A DNA stretch of 63,272 bases from an uncultured Muribaculaceae bacterium (GCA_947628305.1 CANQZG010000020.1:1-63272); one strand, 5' to 3'. Positions 1 to 9,098 are shown, counted from the first letter of the stretch. Notes: generated by a model from the letters alone, not told the origin. Translations and numbers: made by a program.

Positions 1-42
1 TTCAGGCGTTCTTCAAAACTACGTCTCATAAAAGACCCCTAA
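1..42 (+). pseudogene. Possible 3' tail of an IS3-family transposase (partial)
   Basis: The first 42 bases read in frame 1 as FRRSSKLRLIKDP followed by a TAA stop. The stop lies inside an inverted-repeat sequence that resembles an IS3-family end. The preceding Phe-Arg would fit the C-terminal 'SPVxFR/YR' stretch of IS3 OrfB proteins, but the rest lies outside the window. The call rests mainly on the adjoining end sequence and on the similar arrangement at the right edge. It could also be chance. Confidence 0.3.
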
Positions 43-75
43 AAGTTATTTGTCTAACTTTTAGGGGTCAGTTCA
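34..75. repeat. IS3-type palindromic end, copy 1
   Basis: Bases 34-48 and 55-69 are perfect inverted 15-bp arms around the loop TTTGTC. The right arm continues to 75. The right half, read on the minus strand, begins TGAACTGACCCCTAAAAGTT, close to the IS3-family terminal form seen at 63204 (TGCCCCCCAAAAGTTGGACA). The same palindrome with longer arms recurs at 56648-56695. I read it as a transposon end that also forms a hairpin. Confidence 0.55.
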
Positions 76-110
76 TTTTTACATCTCTTTACATTTCAAC
101 TAAATCGACG

Positions 111-385
111 AGGGTGTTGCATAACGTAGTCCGAATAGGATTGCGAAGCAATCATTTTGAATAGCCGTGGGTCTCGCCTGACGGCTCGGCCCACGGTGTG
201 GAGACAAAATATTGGTTTGAATCTGAAGGATTCATTATTATAAATGATTCTTTCAGAAACATTTATCCTTTATACTTCTTTCCGAGGGTTTCGCCTTGCT
301 CAACCATCGGCTATTCAAAATGATTGTTTCACAATCCATGAACAACAAGTATCCAACCATTTTTCGAAAGTTTTGCAACGGCCTC
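111..385. repeat. 275-bp palindrome-rich intergenic repeat, copy 1
   Basis: This stretch matches the reverse complement of 54901-55175 along nearly its whole length with scattered substitutions. It contains several internal hairpins: CCGTGGG 165-171 with CCCACGG 190-196, a pair built on GGATTGCGAAGCAATC, and a pair built on GAATGATTC-like sequence. The outer ends read GTTGCATAACG and GTTTTGCAAC, related to the ends of the 150-bp repeats at 3503, 31815 and 62245. No credible gene lies inside it. It is probably a non-autonomous mobile or REP-like element. Confidence 0.8.
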
Positions 386-823
386 CTACCTTGCCATATA
401 ATACCAACGATTCCACACCACCCGTCCATCAACCACACATAACACATTAACAATCAGCAAGTTGTACAACAACCCCCATATCCACAAATAATCGCTTGAA
501 AATCAATCAGTTACAATATGAAGAAAAATTAATTTTTCTTCACCGCTTATTTTACTGACATTCAATGTGTTACAAATAGTCATGAAGAATAATTTTTGAC
601 GCCGGAATTACTGTTTTGATAACAAAAATACTTATATTTGCGCCAAAGCAATTACAATTTACATCTCATTACACTCACTCACGCAATAAGCTGTTCGCCA
701 CATGTACGGTCGTGGCATGCCACGGCCCGGAAACAAATAATCCCTGCAATATATACCCTCAATTTATCCCCAAGACAATATACCAATACATTGTAATAAA
801 TCCACCCACTAACACATTCACCC
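386..823 (+). promoter_or_regulatory. Leader region of the C10 protease with a possible -7 box
   Basis: No gene is visible here. TATATTTG at 633-640 matches the Bacteroidetes -7 consensus TAnnTTTG. A TTTG lies at 615-618, but the spacing of 14 is too short, so the -33 match is poor. If used, the leader would be about 175 nt. Nothing else is recognised in this AT-rich stretch. Confidence 0.35.
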
Positions 824-2176
824 ATGAAAAAGCGTTTTTACATCGCGTCACTTTCAGCTATTCTGCTGACCGCATGCCAAACGGACGAACCACGACCGCA
901 AAAAGAGAATTATGACGACTGGGTATTCGGAAACGCAACATCCTCTTTACGCACCATTGACGAAGCCGCTGAAATCGCTCAAGAAGGCATCACCATGATA
1001 GAGGGGCCAGCCATAAGCCGTACCGGAGGACGCAAATTCGACCGAAATTCGGTGAAAGCCATTACAAGCCCAAGAGGCCGTTCCGGTGCCGCCGACACAC
1101 TAATGTATGTGTTCAACTTTGACGATGAACAAGGCTTTGCCGTAGTTGCTGCGCCCCGAAATGCGCAAGGACTCATCGCTATAACCGAAAGCGGAAGCTA
1201 TGACCCGGCACAGGGCACAGACAACCCCGGATTAGCTCTATACATGGACTATGCCGAAAACTATTTAAGAGCAATACCTGACACAATTTCAAAATTTGAG
1301 CCAGAAGACCCAATTCCCGGCGGAGATAATCGAGTTCAATATAAAACAACAACCGATACGGTTTACAAGCATCGGGTATACCCCAAATTAAAAGTGCGCT
1401 GGGGGCAAATTGAACCTGAAGGGAGATATTGCCCCAATGGAATTGCAGGATGCAGCAACACAGCCATGGCCATGTGCTTAAGCTATTTAAAATATCCATC
1501 AGAAATAAACCTGTCATACCTTGGAAGTTCATCAAAAACACAACAACTCACATGGAGCAGATTAAGCAAATACGATAAAAACTACAGACGAGTCATGGTG
1601 GACTTTAATACTGGAGAAGAAATAGACTTAACCGATTATGAATCCCCTGAAGAATTGGCCCAATTATGTCGTGAACTTGGTTTTAGAGCGGACAGTCGCT
1701 ACAAGTACAATCCCAACAGAACCTCAACTAAATGGACTGGAGTCCAATATGTCCTAAATTCCCTTGGTTTTGATATAAGCGAAATTAAAACATACTCAAA
1801 TGGAACATTAGAATCATTCTTCAGAACTGATAACAGTATCGTATTAATAGGTGGCAGAAGAACAGATAATGCCGGACACATGTGGGTTATAGACGGCATA
1901 AACTACTATTCTATCAGGGGACGTGAATACATCAAGAATCCTGGCGAAGATTGGAAAATTATTAATGAAGCCTATACCCTTTATGCCTATAATCACATGA
2001 ATTGGGGATGGGATGGCTCGTCTAATGGATATTTCCTGAGTGATGTATTTGATGCAACAAAACCTTTTAGCTCTGATAGAATGACTTTACCAGTCGGAGA
2101 GGATTCAAACACTGAATTCAAGGGTTCAAGTTATGACTTTGGGGCTTCAGTTTCAATTATGTCAGTTAGAATTTAG
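824..2176 (+). CDS. C10 family (streptopain-like) cysteine protease, lipoprotein
   Basis: This is a secreted papain-fold cysteine endopeptidase of the SpeB/streptopain family. A lipobox LLTAC puts the lipidated Cys at residue 18, so the protein should be membrane anchored, probably on the surface. Residues 30-170 resemble the inhibitory prodomain. The catalytic Cys210 lies in the motif IAGCSNTAMAM and the catalytic His352 in AGHMWVIDG. NWGWDG follows, as usual in the family. The length of 450 residues is normal. The start ATG directly precedes a positively charged signal sequence. The serpin at 2207 begins 30 bp downstream on the same strand, so the two are probably co-transcribed. Substrate is unknown. 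Confidence 0.88.
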   Translation: MKKRFYIASLSAILLTACQTDEPRPQKENYDDWVFGNATSSLRTIDEAAEIAQEGITMIEGPAISRTGGRKFDRNSVKAITSPRGRSGAADTLMYVFNFDDEQGFAVVAAPRNAQGLIAITESGSYDPAQGTDNPGLALYMDYAENYLRAIPDTISKFEPEDPIPGGDNRVQYKTTTDTVYKHRVYPKLKVRWGQIEPEGRYCPNGIAGCSNTAMAMCLSYLKYPSEINLSYLGSSSKTQQLTWSRLSKYDKNYRRVMVDFNTGEEIDLTDYESPEELAQLCRELGFRADSRYKYNPNRTSTKWTGVQYVLNSLGFDISEIKTYSNGTLESFFRTDNSIVLIGGRRTDNAGHMWVIDGINYYSIRGREYIKNPGEDWKIINEAYTLYAYNHMNWGWDGSSNGYFLSDVFDATKPFSSDRMTLPVGEDSNTEFKGSSYDFGASVSIMSVRI

Positions 2177-2206
2177 AATAATAACCTATTTTTATCTATA
2201 ACCATA

Positions 2207-3454
2207 ATGAGAATTCCTATTTCAACAATGATGCCAATAATCTGCCTAATGACTTTGGCAGCATGTAGCGACAATGGCAGCGAACCTGATGTGCCCAACG
2301 TCAAGGGTAACGAGAAATTTATACCTATAGAACTGACAGTACAGGAGCAAGCCGCCAACAGGGCACAGAACGCGTTTGCATTCACGTTGTTCGATAAGAT
2401 GTGCTCGATGCCCGATGCTCCCGACAATGTCGTAGTGTCGCCGTTGAGTGCTGCGATGTGCCTGTCAATGGTATCGAACGGGGTGGCTGACGCGACACTC
2501 TCGCAGATGCTCTCGACGCTCGGCGCGGAAAATCTGCCCGACCTTAACGCACTGAACCGTGTCCTGAATGAAAAGTTACCGCTGATGGATAGAAAGGTAG
2601 CCGTGACAATGGGCAATTCGGTATGGCTCGACAAAGGCTTCAAAGCCAATGAACCATTCATCAAGGATGTCAAGGAGAACTATGATACGGAAGTACGCGA
2701 AATCCTATTGAGCAGTACCGAAGCGATGAAGGCCATCAATGCCTGGTGCTCCGAAAACACAGCAGGTCTGATTCCCGAATTCCTTCATGACCCATTGTCT
2801 CAAGACAGCAAGATGTTCATCGCCAACGCAATATATTTCAACGGGAAATGGGCATCACCGTTTGAGAACACACACCGTGAAAAGTTTACTGATTCTGACG
2901 GTACATCATCTGACGTAGAAATGATGGTGGAAAGTCGTGAAATAATGCACGCCAACGGCAATTCATGCAGTATGGTCGCTATTCCTTACGGCAACGGTGC
3001 ATATCGAATGTTACTCATCCTATCAAACGAACGTGAATTTAGCGATTGCACCGAAGTCACGAATCTCGATAAATTCAATATGCTTCGAGATGCATTGAAG
3101 ATAACTAACGTGAACCTTAAGTTTCCCAAATTCACCGTCCAACAAGAGTTTCCTCTTAATAAGATTCTCTACAACATGGGGATGACCGATGCTTTCGATG
3201 CAAACAAAGCCAACTTTTCAAGACTCACATCAAGCAGTCCATTGTTCATTTCCGGGATAAAGCAGGCTATCTATATCAAGGTCGATGAAAAAGGGAGCGA
3301 AGCCGCCGCTGTCACCGGAGTAGACGATTGGGGTGACATCGGCCCAATACCCGGGAACCCTGTAAACTTTTTCGTAAATCGTCCGTTCGTATTCATCATC
3401 GAGGAACAAAGCACCGGCGCGGTGCTGTTCATGGGCCGTATCAACAAGTTGTAA
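2207..3454 (+). CDS. Serpin-family protease inhibitor, lipoprotein
   Basis: Serpins are suicide inhibitors of serine and some papain-like cysteine proteases. The N-terminus has a lipobox LAAC near residue 20. Core serpin signatures are visible: VVVSPLSAAMCLSMV, KMFIANAIYFNGKW and NRPFVFIIEEQSTGAVLFMG near the C-terminus. The hinge EKGSEAAAVTG (Glu361 onward) keeps the small residues needed for loop insertion, so inhibition is likely. Counting 17 residues from Glu361 places P1 near Asp377. The loop is about five residues longer than in alpha-1-antitrypsin, so P1 is uncertain. The gene directly follows the C10 protease, which suggests a protease-inhibitor pair. That role is inferred, not shown. 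Confidence 0.92.
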   Translation: MRIPISTMMPIICLMTLAACSDNGSEPDVPNVKGNEKFIPIELTVQEQAANRAQNAFAFTLFDKMCSMPDAPDNVVVSPLSAAMCLSMVSNGVADATLSQMLSTLGAENLPDLNALNRVLNEKLPLMDRKVAVTMGNSVWLDKGFKANEPFIKDVKENYDTEVREILLSSTEAMKAINAWCSENTAGLIPEFLHDPLSQDSKMFIANAIYFNGKWASPFENTHREKFTDSDGTSSDVEMMVESREIMHANGNSCSMVAIPYGNGAYRMLLILSNEREFSDCTEVTNLDKFNMLRDALKITNVNLKFPKFTVQQEFPLNKILYNMGMTDAFDANKANFSRLTSSSPLFISGIKQAIYIKVDEKGSEAAAVTGVDDWGDIGPIPGNPVNFFVNRPFVFIIEEQSTGAVLFMGRINKL

Positions 3455-3502
3455 TAAAACCCGAACGTTGCGAAACCTATGGAAGAGGTTAGTATCAGGT
3501 GG

Positions 3503-3654
3503 AGGATGTTGCAAAATTGACGTTTTATGAGAAATCGTAGGGACGCATCAACGGACGCGTCCGAGGAAATTGCAGATTGTCAGCCATTTGTAATGTAGAG
3601 ACGCGCACGTTGGCGCGTCCCTACGATGTTTATTGCGAGTTTTGAAACACCGTC
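3503..3654. repeat. 150-bp inverted intergenic repeat (GTTGCAAAA ends), copy 1
   Basis: The element begins GAGGATGTTGCAAAATTGACG and ends TTGCGAGTTTTGAAACACCGTC, so the ends are inverted repeats. Inside, ATCGTAGGGACGC and GCGTCCCTACGAT form a second inverted pair. Related copies lie at 31815-31962 and 62245-62396, with a fragment at 55279-55344. All copies are intergenic. Confidence 0.8.
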
Positions 3655-3690
3655 ACCAAACAATGCAACCATAGAGGCAAGACGTCAAAA

Positions 3691-3728
3691 TAACGCGGGG
3701 ACACTGTCGTTACAGAGTCCCCGCGTTA
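3691..3728. terminator. Bidirectional terminator between serpin and fabF
   Basis: TAACGCGGGGAC at 3691-3702 pairs perfectly with GTCCCCGCGTTA at 3717-3728 across a 14-nt loop. It sits between two converging genes, so it can stop both transcripts. Confidence 0.75.
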
Positions 3729-3761
3729 AAATTAGGTGATTATTATAACCCTTGGCGGGTA

Positions 3762-5030
3762 TTATTTTTCATATTTCTTGACGATGACAGTGGCATTGTG
3801 CCCACCGAAACCGAAAGCGTTGGAAAGCGCGGCACGCACCGGGCGTTCCTGTGCCTTGTTGAAAGTGAAGTTGAGTGAATAATCGATATTCTCATCTTCA
3901 TCACCTTCCTCATGGTTGATAGTGGGAGGCACGATGTTCTCCTGCACAGCCTTGACACTGAACAGAGCCTCGAGAGCACCTGTAGCACCGAGAAGGTGGC
4001 CGGTCATCGACTTGGTCGAACTTATATTGAGATGGTGGGCGTGGTCACCGAACACATCAACAATCGCCTTGACCTCTGACACGTCACCCACCGGGGTGGA
4101 AGTGCCGTGAACATTGATGTAATCGATATCCTCAGGTTTCATTCCGGCATCCTCAAGGGCGTTGGTCATGGCGAGTTTCGCGCCAAGGCCTTCGGGATGA
4201 GTCGCCGTCAGATGATAGGCATCGGCCGACATACCGCCACCGGCAACCTCGGCATAAATCTTCGCGCCACGTGCCAGTGCGTGCTCAAGTTCCTCAAGGA
4301 CGAGGACAGCCGAACCCTCACCCATCACAAAACCGTCACGCGATGCGCTGAACGGGCGTGATGCCGTCTCGGGACTGTCGTTACGGGTCGACAACGCATG
4401 CATCGAATTGAAACCGCCGACACCCGCAGGATATATAGCGGCTTCGGCACCACCTGTCACAATGGCATCGGCCTTGCCGAGGCGTATGTAATTGAAAGCA
4501 TCGATGATAGCATTGTTGGATGAAGCACAGGCCGACACAGTCCCGTAATTAGGGCCGTGGAAACCATACTCCATCGAGATGTGACCCGACGCGATGTCGG
4601 CAATCATCTTGGGAATGAAGAAAGGATTGTATTTGGGACCCTTATCGGCGTTCATAGCATAATAACCGGCCTCCTCCTCAAATGTGTGGAGACCGCCTAT
4701 GCCGGCTGCGACAATGACCCCGACACGGTTCTTGTCAAGTTTCTCCTCATCGGCGAGTAGAGCGGAATCCTCCACAGCCTGACGGGCAGCGACCATAGCA
4801 TACTGGGCGTACAGGTCGAGTTGACGAACCTTGCGACGGTCAAAATGGTCGGCTGCGTTGAACCCCTTGACTTCACAGGCAAACTGGGTCTTGAACAGCG
4901 AGGCGTCGAAATGGGTGATAGGCCCGGCACCGCTTTTCCCGGCCACGGCGTTGTTCCATGTAGTCTCAACGTCATTGCCTATAGGAGTGATGGCTCCAAG
5001 GCCTGTGATAACAACTCTCTTTAATTCCAT
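3762..5030 (-). CDS. fabF: Beta-ketoacyl-ACP synthase II
   Basis: FabF condenses malonyl-ACP with acyl-ACP in cytosolic type II fatty acid synthesis. The nucleophile Cys168 lies in GTVSACASSNNA. His308 lies in NVHGTSTPVGD, and Lys340 and His345 in SSTKSMTGHLLGATG, giving the Cys-His-His set of elongating ketosynthases. The 422-residue length is typical. It lies 75 bp downstream of acpP on the same strand, the usual Bacteroidetes acpP-fabF order. The two share a probable promoter at 5383-5413. Confidence 0.97.
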   Translation of the reverse strand: MELKRVVITGLGAITPIGNDVETTWNNAVAGKSGAGPITHFDASLFKTQFACEVKGFNAADHFDRRKVRQLDLYAQYAMVAARQAVEDSALLADEEKLDKNRVGVIVAAGIGGLHTFEEEAGYYAMNADKGPKYNPFFIPKMIADIASGHISMEYGFHGPNYGTVSACASSNNAIIDAFNYIRLGKADAIVTGGAEAAIYPAGVGGFNSMHALSTRNDSPETASRPFSASRDGFVMGEGSAVLVLEELEHALARGAKIYAEVAGGGMSADAYHLTATHPEGLGAKLAMTNALEDAGMKPEDIDYINVHGTSTPVGDVSEVKAIVDVFGDHAHHLNISSTKSMTGHLLGATGALEALFSVKAVQENIVPPTINHEEGDEDENIDYSLNFTFNKAQERPVRAALSNAFGFGGHNATVIVKKYEK

Positions 5031-5105
5031 TATAATATAATGAGAAGAGGGGATTAATTTGTAATAACAAGCATGAAATCGCCTGACAGCGACCTACACA
5101 CCTAT

Positions 5106-5342
5106 TTATTTAGGCTGGTTTTCGATGTAAGTGATTGCGTCACCGACAGTAGTGATTTTTTCAGCTTGGTCATCGGGAATTGTGATACCGAATTCTTTCT
5201 CAAATTCCATGATAAGCTCTACAGTGTCAAGGCTGTCAGCACCGAGGTCTTTGGTGAATTCTGCAGCTTCGGTTACTTCGTTTTCATCAACACCAAGTTT
5301 GTCTACGATTATAGCTTTAACGCGTGATGCAATTTCTGACAT
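5106..5342 (-). CDS. acpP: Acyl carrier protein
   Basis: This is the 78-residue acidic carrier of the growing acyl chain. The phosphopantetheine attachment Ser37 lies in [15 protein letters not shown], the canonical DSL motif. It precedes fabF in the same leftward operon. A Bacteroidetes-type promoter lies about 40 bp upstream of the start. Confidence 0.97.
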   Translation of the reverse strand: MSEIASRVKAIIVDKLGVDENEVTEAAEFTKDLGADSLDTVELIMEFEKEFGITIPDDQAEKITTVGDAITYIENQPK

Positions 5343-5382
5343 AATAATGTTCTTTTTAGATTAGTAAATTCATTTTGCGGTG

Positions 5383-5413
5383 CAAAGTAAGCAATTTTAT
5401 TGCGAATTCTAAA
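5383..5413 (-). promoter_or_regulatory. acpP-fabF promoter
   Basis: On the minus strand TTTA (5413-5410), a 19-nt spacer and TTACTTTG (5390-5383) match the Bacteroidetes pattern TTTG-N19-TAnnTTTG with two mismatches. Confidence 0.6.
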
Positions 5414-5578
5414 ATTTTACCGACACAAAGTTACGGTTTCTGTGCAGTTTCGCTGAAAAACTCTACTGAAACTCTGATTCATAGCCATTTCAACAGTTAT
5501 CGCAAAAGATTGTTAATGAAGTTACAAACACGTTACAAACATATTCCGAAAATCATTTAGATAAACCGCTACGCATAT

Positions 5579-5609
5579 TTTGATGTTTACCTGAAAGAGT
5601 GTACCTTTG
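5579..5609 (+). promoter_or_regulatory. Promoter of the DUF3298-AraC-TPR unit
   Basis: TTTG at 5579-5582, a 19-nt spacer and TACCTTTG at 5602-5609 are an exact match to the Bacteroidetes housekeeping consensus. The start codon at 5647 lies about 37 nt after the -7 box. Confidence 0.8.
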
Positions 5610-5646
5610 CACGACACTACATATATAATAAAATAACACATAAACA

Positions 5647-6483
5647 ATGAAAAGCAGACTATTAGCAACCGCGATTCTATCGACAGTCATTGCCTTGTCA
5701 TCATGTACACGTGATGGGGCCGAGAAATCCGACAACAGCACGATAAACAGTTTTGAAGTACGCGAGTCAATCAAATCAGCGGCCAAGAGTTATAAAGTGG
5801 CCGAAGACGGCATAAATTCCTACCTGACCCTCAGCTGTTCCGTGCAATGGCCTGAACAACTTGGAGACAACAACACAAAGGCACTACAGGACTCTATAAT
5901 ATCCTACATGTTCGGTGAAAGCCGCAAACCGACAATCGATGAATCAATCACCGCTTTCATCAATGACACAGAACAATTCAGCCCCACAGCCAAGGCGACA
6001 CCGGTCGATTCGGTCGAGAACGACAACCCCGACATGTTCAACTGCTGGATTGACGCGTCGGCACGGATACTTGAACTAAACGAACAATCGGTGACCTACG
6101 AGATATCAAACGCCGGATATACCGGCGGGGCACATCCTAACTCATCATCCCATCCGTTCACCTACGACCTGACGGCAGGCAAAGTTTTGACCGCAGAAAA
6201 CATGTTCAAGCAAGGGGCAAAGACCTCTGTCCTCGGCATTGTCGCACAAGCCCTTGCCGAACAATTGAACACTACCCCCGACCGTCTCACCGATGCCGGA
6301 TTATTCGCCCCGCTGTCGTCTATCGGACAACCGTTCATCCTCAACAACGCCGTGGTCTTCCGATACAACCCCTACGAAATCGCGCCCTATTCCATGGGGA
6401 CTATCGATGTCACGGTATACCCCTACCAGCTTGACGAATACCTTACCCCCGATGCACGCCGGTTGCTCGATGATGAAAATTGA
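5647..6483 (+). CDS. DUF3298-type (RsiV-like) lipoprotein
   Basis: The 278-residue protein begins with a signal peptide and a lipobox ALSSC near residue 20. The middle and C-terminal parts carry the pattern YTGGAHPNSSSHPFTYDL, typical of DUF3298/DUF4163 proteins such as RsiV. No RsiV-like transmembrane anti-sigma segment is visible, so a link to sigma-factor control is not supported. The function is unknown. The AraC gene starts inside its last 14 bases, which implies translational coupling. Confidence 0.75.
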   Translation: MKSRLLATAILSTVIALSSCTRDGAEKSDNSTINSFEVRESIKSAAKSYKVAEDGINSYLTLSCSVQWPEQLGDNNTKALQDSIISYMFGESRKPTIDESITAFINDTEQFSPTAKATPVDSVENDNPDMFNCWIDASARILELNEQSVTYEISNAGYTGGAHPNSSSHPFTYDLTAGKVLTAENMFKQGAKTSVLGIVAQALAEQLNTTPDRLTDAGLFAPLSSIGQPFILNNAVVFRYNPYEIAPYSMGTIDVTVYPYQLDEYLTPDARRLLDDEN

Positions 6484-7309
6484 GACAAAAGCCGACAATG
6501 GCATCGCCGTGTTCAGTAGTCTGAAGGAACTACCCGACCTCGATTTCCCGGTAAAACTGGAAGTGATGCTGCTCGCGGTTTGCGACACCGGTGAGATTTC
6601 GGCGACAGTAGACCTCACACCACGTCGCATGAAGCCGTCATCAATAATGGTCCTACTTCCCGGGCACACGATTAACCATCTCAAGGCGAGCGATGACTTC
6701 GACGGATTCTTCATTATCGTCCCTGAAGAAAAGATTGCCGGGTTGCCGACGCTAACCCGTATGATTCCATGCGCCCTGCATTACATGGACAATCCGATAA
6801 TTTCGATATCGTCAGAAGAACTTGCAAGCCAACGCCTGATTTATTCAATCTTACAGAAAAAAATCAACTCGCGTAAGCTCCCATACCATAAACTGATGGT
6901 CGATTCACTTTGTGAAATGCTGTTTTATGAGACGCTCGGAATATACACCGCCAACATGGACAGGAGCGACACCGTCCCCTCCCGACGCGAGGAACTGTTC
7001 ATGAAATTCATGTCACTCGTCGAGATACACTACCGCGAGGAGCGAACTGTCATATTCTACGCCCGGGAACTCTGCGTGACTCCCAAACACCTGTCAGCGG
7101 TGATTAAAGAAGTGAGCGGTCGCACAGCCGGGGAATGGATTGATGCCCAGGTAATATTGCAAGCCAAATTGATGCTGAAAAACTCGGGAATGACAATCCA
7201 GGAAATCAGCCTCGCGTTGAACTTTTCCAACCAGTCATTCTTCGGCAAATATTTCAAACACCTGACCGGGATGTCGCCACGACAGTTCCGCGCCAACCCT
7301 GACAACTGA
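6470..7309 (+). CDS. AraC-family transcriptional regulator
   Basis: The N-terminal half (about residues 10-110) looks like a cupin-type sensor: LTPRRMKPSSIMVLLPGH and FDGFFIIVPEE. The C-terminal 100 residues hold two helix-turn-helix motifs, ARELCVTPKHLSAVIKEVSG and ISLALNFSNQSFFGKYFKHL, ending in the AraC signature MSPRQFR. I place the start at ATG 6470 (or 6473). An in-frame reading upstream to 6293 only overlaps the DUF3298 gene in another frame and adds non-family sequence. The gene overlaps its upstream neighbour by 14 nt and ends 2 nt before the TPR gene. Its target genes are unknown. Confidence 0.9.
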   Translation: MMKIETKADNGIAVFSSLKELPDLDFPVKLEVMLLAVCDTGEISATVDLTPRRMKPSSIMVLLPGHTINHLKASDDFDGFFIIVPEEKIAGLPTLTRMIPCALHYMDNPIISISSEELASQRLIYSILQKKINSRKLPYHKLMVDSLCEMLFYETLGIYTANMDRSDTVPSRREELFMKFMSLVEIHYREERTVIFYARELCVTPKHLSAVIKEVSGRTAGEWIDAQVILQAKLMLKNSGMTIQEISLALNFSNQSFFGKYFKHLTGMSPRQFRANPDN

Positions 7310-7311
7310 CT

Positions 7312-8169
7312 ATGAGACTCATCTTATATATAGTGATGGCCGCACTGCTGTCATCCTCATCAGTGGCATTATCACGTGACAAAATTGACAATGGCACCGT
7401 GACCGACACTGAATCGCCCTATTTCAGGCTCGCAGGGGAGGCTGACACCGCCATCGCCAAGGGAGAATACTCGCTCGCCGAGTCAAAACTGCTGGAGGCA
7501 CTGCGTCTTGAACCGGGCAACCCTTCCAACGTGCTCATGATGTCCAACCTCGGTCTCGTAAGGTTCTACATGGGCCGTGACGACGAGGCACTGCAGACCC
7601 TAAATGACGCATGCGCCGCCGCACCGTCATCCACGACTGTCCTGTCCAACCGTGCAAGGGTGCTCATGTCAATGGGACGTCCCGATGAGGCACGGGCTGA
7701 CTTCGCAAGGGTTCTCGCGGTTGACTCTACACTTGTCACACCCCGGTTCTACCACGGCATACTGTCGCTGCGGGCAGGGGACATCGTCACAGCGTCAGCC
7801 GACTTCAAGCGCCTTGAACAGGCCGACCCAAAATCATTCGAGACCAATTTCGCCATGGCGACACTGAACACCGCATTAGGCGATAATCTCGCGGCCATTC
7901 CCTATTTCAACCGGCTGATTGAAATCGACCCCCAGGCCGAATATTACGCCGCACGCGCATTGTGCAACCTGCAGCTCGACCGCCTCAACGAAGCCTCGGA
8001 AGACATATCCAAAGGTCTTGAACTTGACTCAAAGGATGGAGAGCTCTACCTTTACAGGGCGATGCTCAACAAGATGAGATTCCGCCCCGAGGACGCCGAC
8101 GCCGATGCACGCAAGGCGATGCAACACGGCATCCCCCGGGAACGCGTCAAGCCTTTCCTGTTAAAATAA
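7312..8169 (+). CDS. Tetratricopeptide-repeat protein, exported
   Basis: A signal peptide (residues 1-20) precedes repeated 34-residue units. Examples are AIAKGEYSLAESKLLEALRL, LVRFYMGRDDEALQTLNDA and ALCNLQLDRLNEASEDISKG, all typical TPR helices. At least six repeats cover the protein. TPRs bind partner proteins, so this is probably a periplasmic scaffold. It is the third gene of the DUF3298-AraC unit, starting 2 nt after the AraC stop. It converges on xerD with a 5-bp gap and no clear terminator. Confidence 0.85.
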   Translation: MRLILYIVMAALLSSSSVALSRDKIDNGTVTDTESPYFRLAGEADTAIAKGEYSLAESKLLEALRLEPGNPSNVLMMSNLGLVRFYMGRDDEALQTLNDACAAAPSSTTVLSNRARVLMSMGRPDEARADFARVLAVDSTLVTPRFYHGILSLRAGDIVTASADFKRLEQADPKSFETNFAMATLNTALGDNLAAIPYFNRLIEIDPQAEYYAARALCNLQLDRLNEASEDISKGLELDSKDGELYLYRAMLNKMRFRPEDADADARKAMQHGIPRERVKPFLLK

Positions 8170-8174
8170 CACCG

Positions 8175-9098
8175 TCACCTCCCGCGCATGTTGCGGGGAT
8201 GATGTTCAAGAATTTCCCGGCGCAGGTGTGTACGGTCAACATGAATATATATCTCGGTAGTGGATATGCTTTCATGGCCCAACATCTGTTGGATGGCACG
8301 CAGGTTGGCCCCGCCTTCAAGCAAATGGGTCGCGAACGAGTGACGCAATGTGTGCGGTGAAATCTCTTTCATTATCCCGGCACGTTCAGCGACCGCCTTG
8401 ATTATATAGAAAACCATCACACGCGTCAACCGTCGCCCGCGGCGGCTGATGAAAAGGGCATCCTCCTCCCCCGGTTTTATGTCTATCGTATCACGCCAAG
8501 GAAGGTAATCCCTAATCTCCCTTATGGCCGACGGTGACATGGGCACCAGACGTTCCTTTGACCTTTTGCCCCTCACCACAAGATACTCATCATCGAGGAA
8601 CAACCGTGAAATCTCAAGGTTCACAAGTTCGCTCACACGTAGTCCACAACCGTAGAGGGTCTCTATAATCGCCCTGTTGCGCTGGCCCTCCGGCGCGTCC
8701 ATATCGACAGCCGTTATCATGCTGTCGATTTCATCGACAGTGAGAACTTCGGGGAGATACTGCCCAAGACGTGGCGAGTCAAGCAGCACCGAGGGATTCT
8801 CCTCCACATACCCCTCGATTTTCAACCACTTGAAAAAAGTCTTTATACCCGAAATCACCCGAGCCTGCGAACGGGTGGAAATTCCGAGGTCATGCAAATC
8901 AGCCACAAAACCACGCAAGGTATCGAGCGACACATCCCGAAGTTTGATTCCGTCACCGACAAGGAAGTTCAAAAGTTTGACCACATCGTCATGATACCCC
9001 TCCACTGTATTGGGCGACAAGCCACGCTCGGTCAACAGATATGCCCCGAAAGCCTCGAGCAGCCTTCCGACATCATGAATCTCACGGGTCAGAACCAT
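8175..9098 (-). CDS. xerD: Site-specific tyrosine recombinase XerD/XerC
   Basis: The enzyme resolves chromosome dimers at dif. An N-terminal SAM-like core-binding domain (residues 10-95) is followed by the catalytic domain. The catalytic set is complete: Arg154 (CGLRVSELVNL), Lys178, His249 and Arg252 (HTLRHSFATHLL), His275 (LGHESISTTEIYIH) and Tyr284. The 307-residue length fits the housekeeping Xer proteins and no integron or phage features are nearby. XerD is preferred over XerC from overall look only. The start overlaps the upstream gene by 10 nt. Confidence 0.9.
   Translation of the reverse strand: MVLTREIHDVGRLLEAFGAYLLTERGLSPNTVEGYHDDVVKLLNFLVGDGIKLRDVSLDTLRGFVADLHDLGISTRSQARVISGIKTFFKWLKIEGYVEENPSVLLDSPRLGQYLPEVLTVDEIDSMITAVDMDAPEGQRNRAIIETLYGCGLRVSELVNLEISRLFLDDEYLVVRGKRSKERLVPMSPSAIREIRDYLPWRDTIDIKPGEEDALFISRRGRRLTRVMVFYIIKAVAERAGIMKEISPHTLRHSFATHLLEGGANLRAIQQMLGHESISTTEIYIHVDRTHLRREILEHHPRNMRGR

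Noticed and set aside
8175-9098. Integrase of a mobile element
   Set aside because: The recombinase lies in a coupled operon with a YfhO gene and has housekeeping Xer length; no attachment sites or cargo are near.
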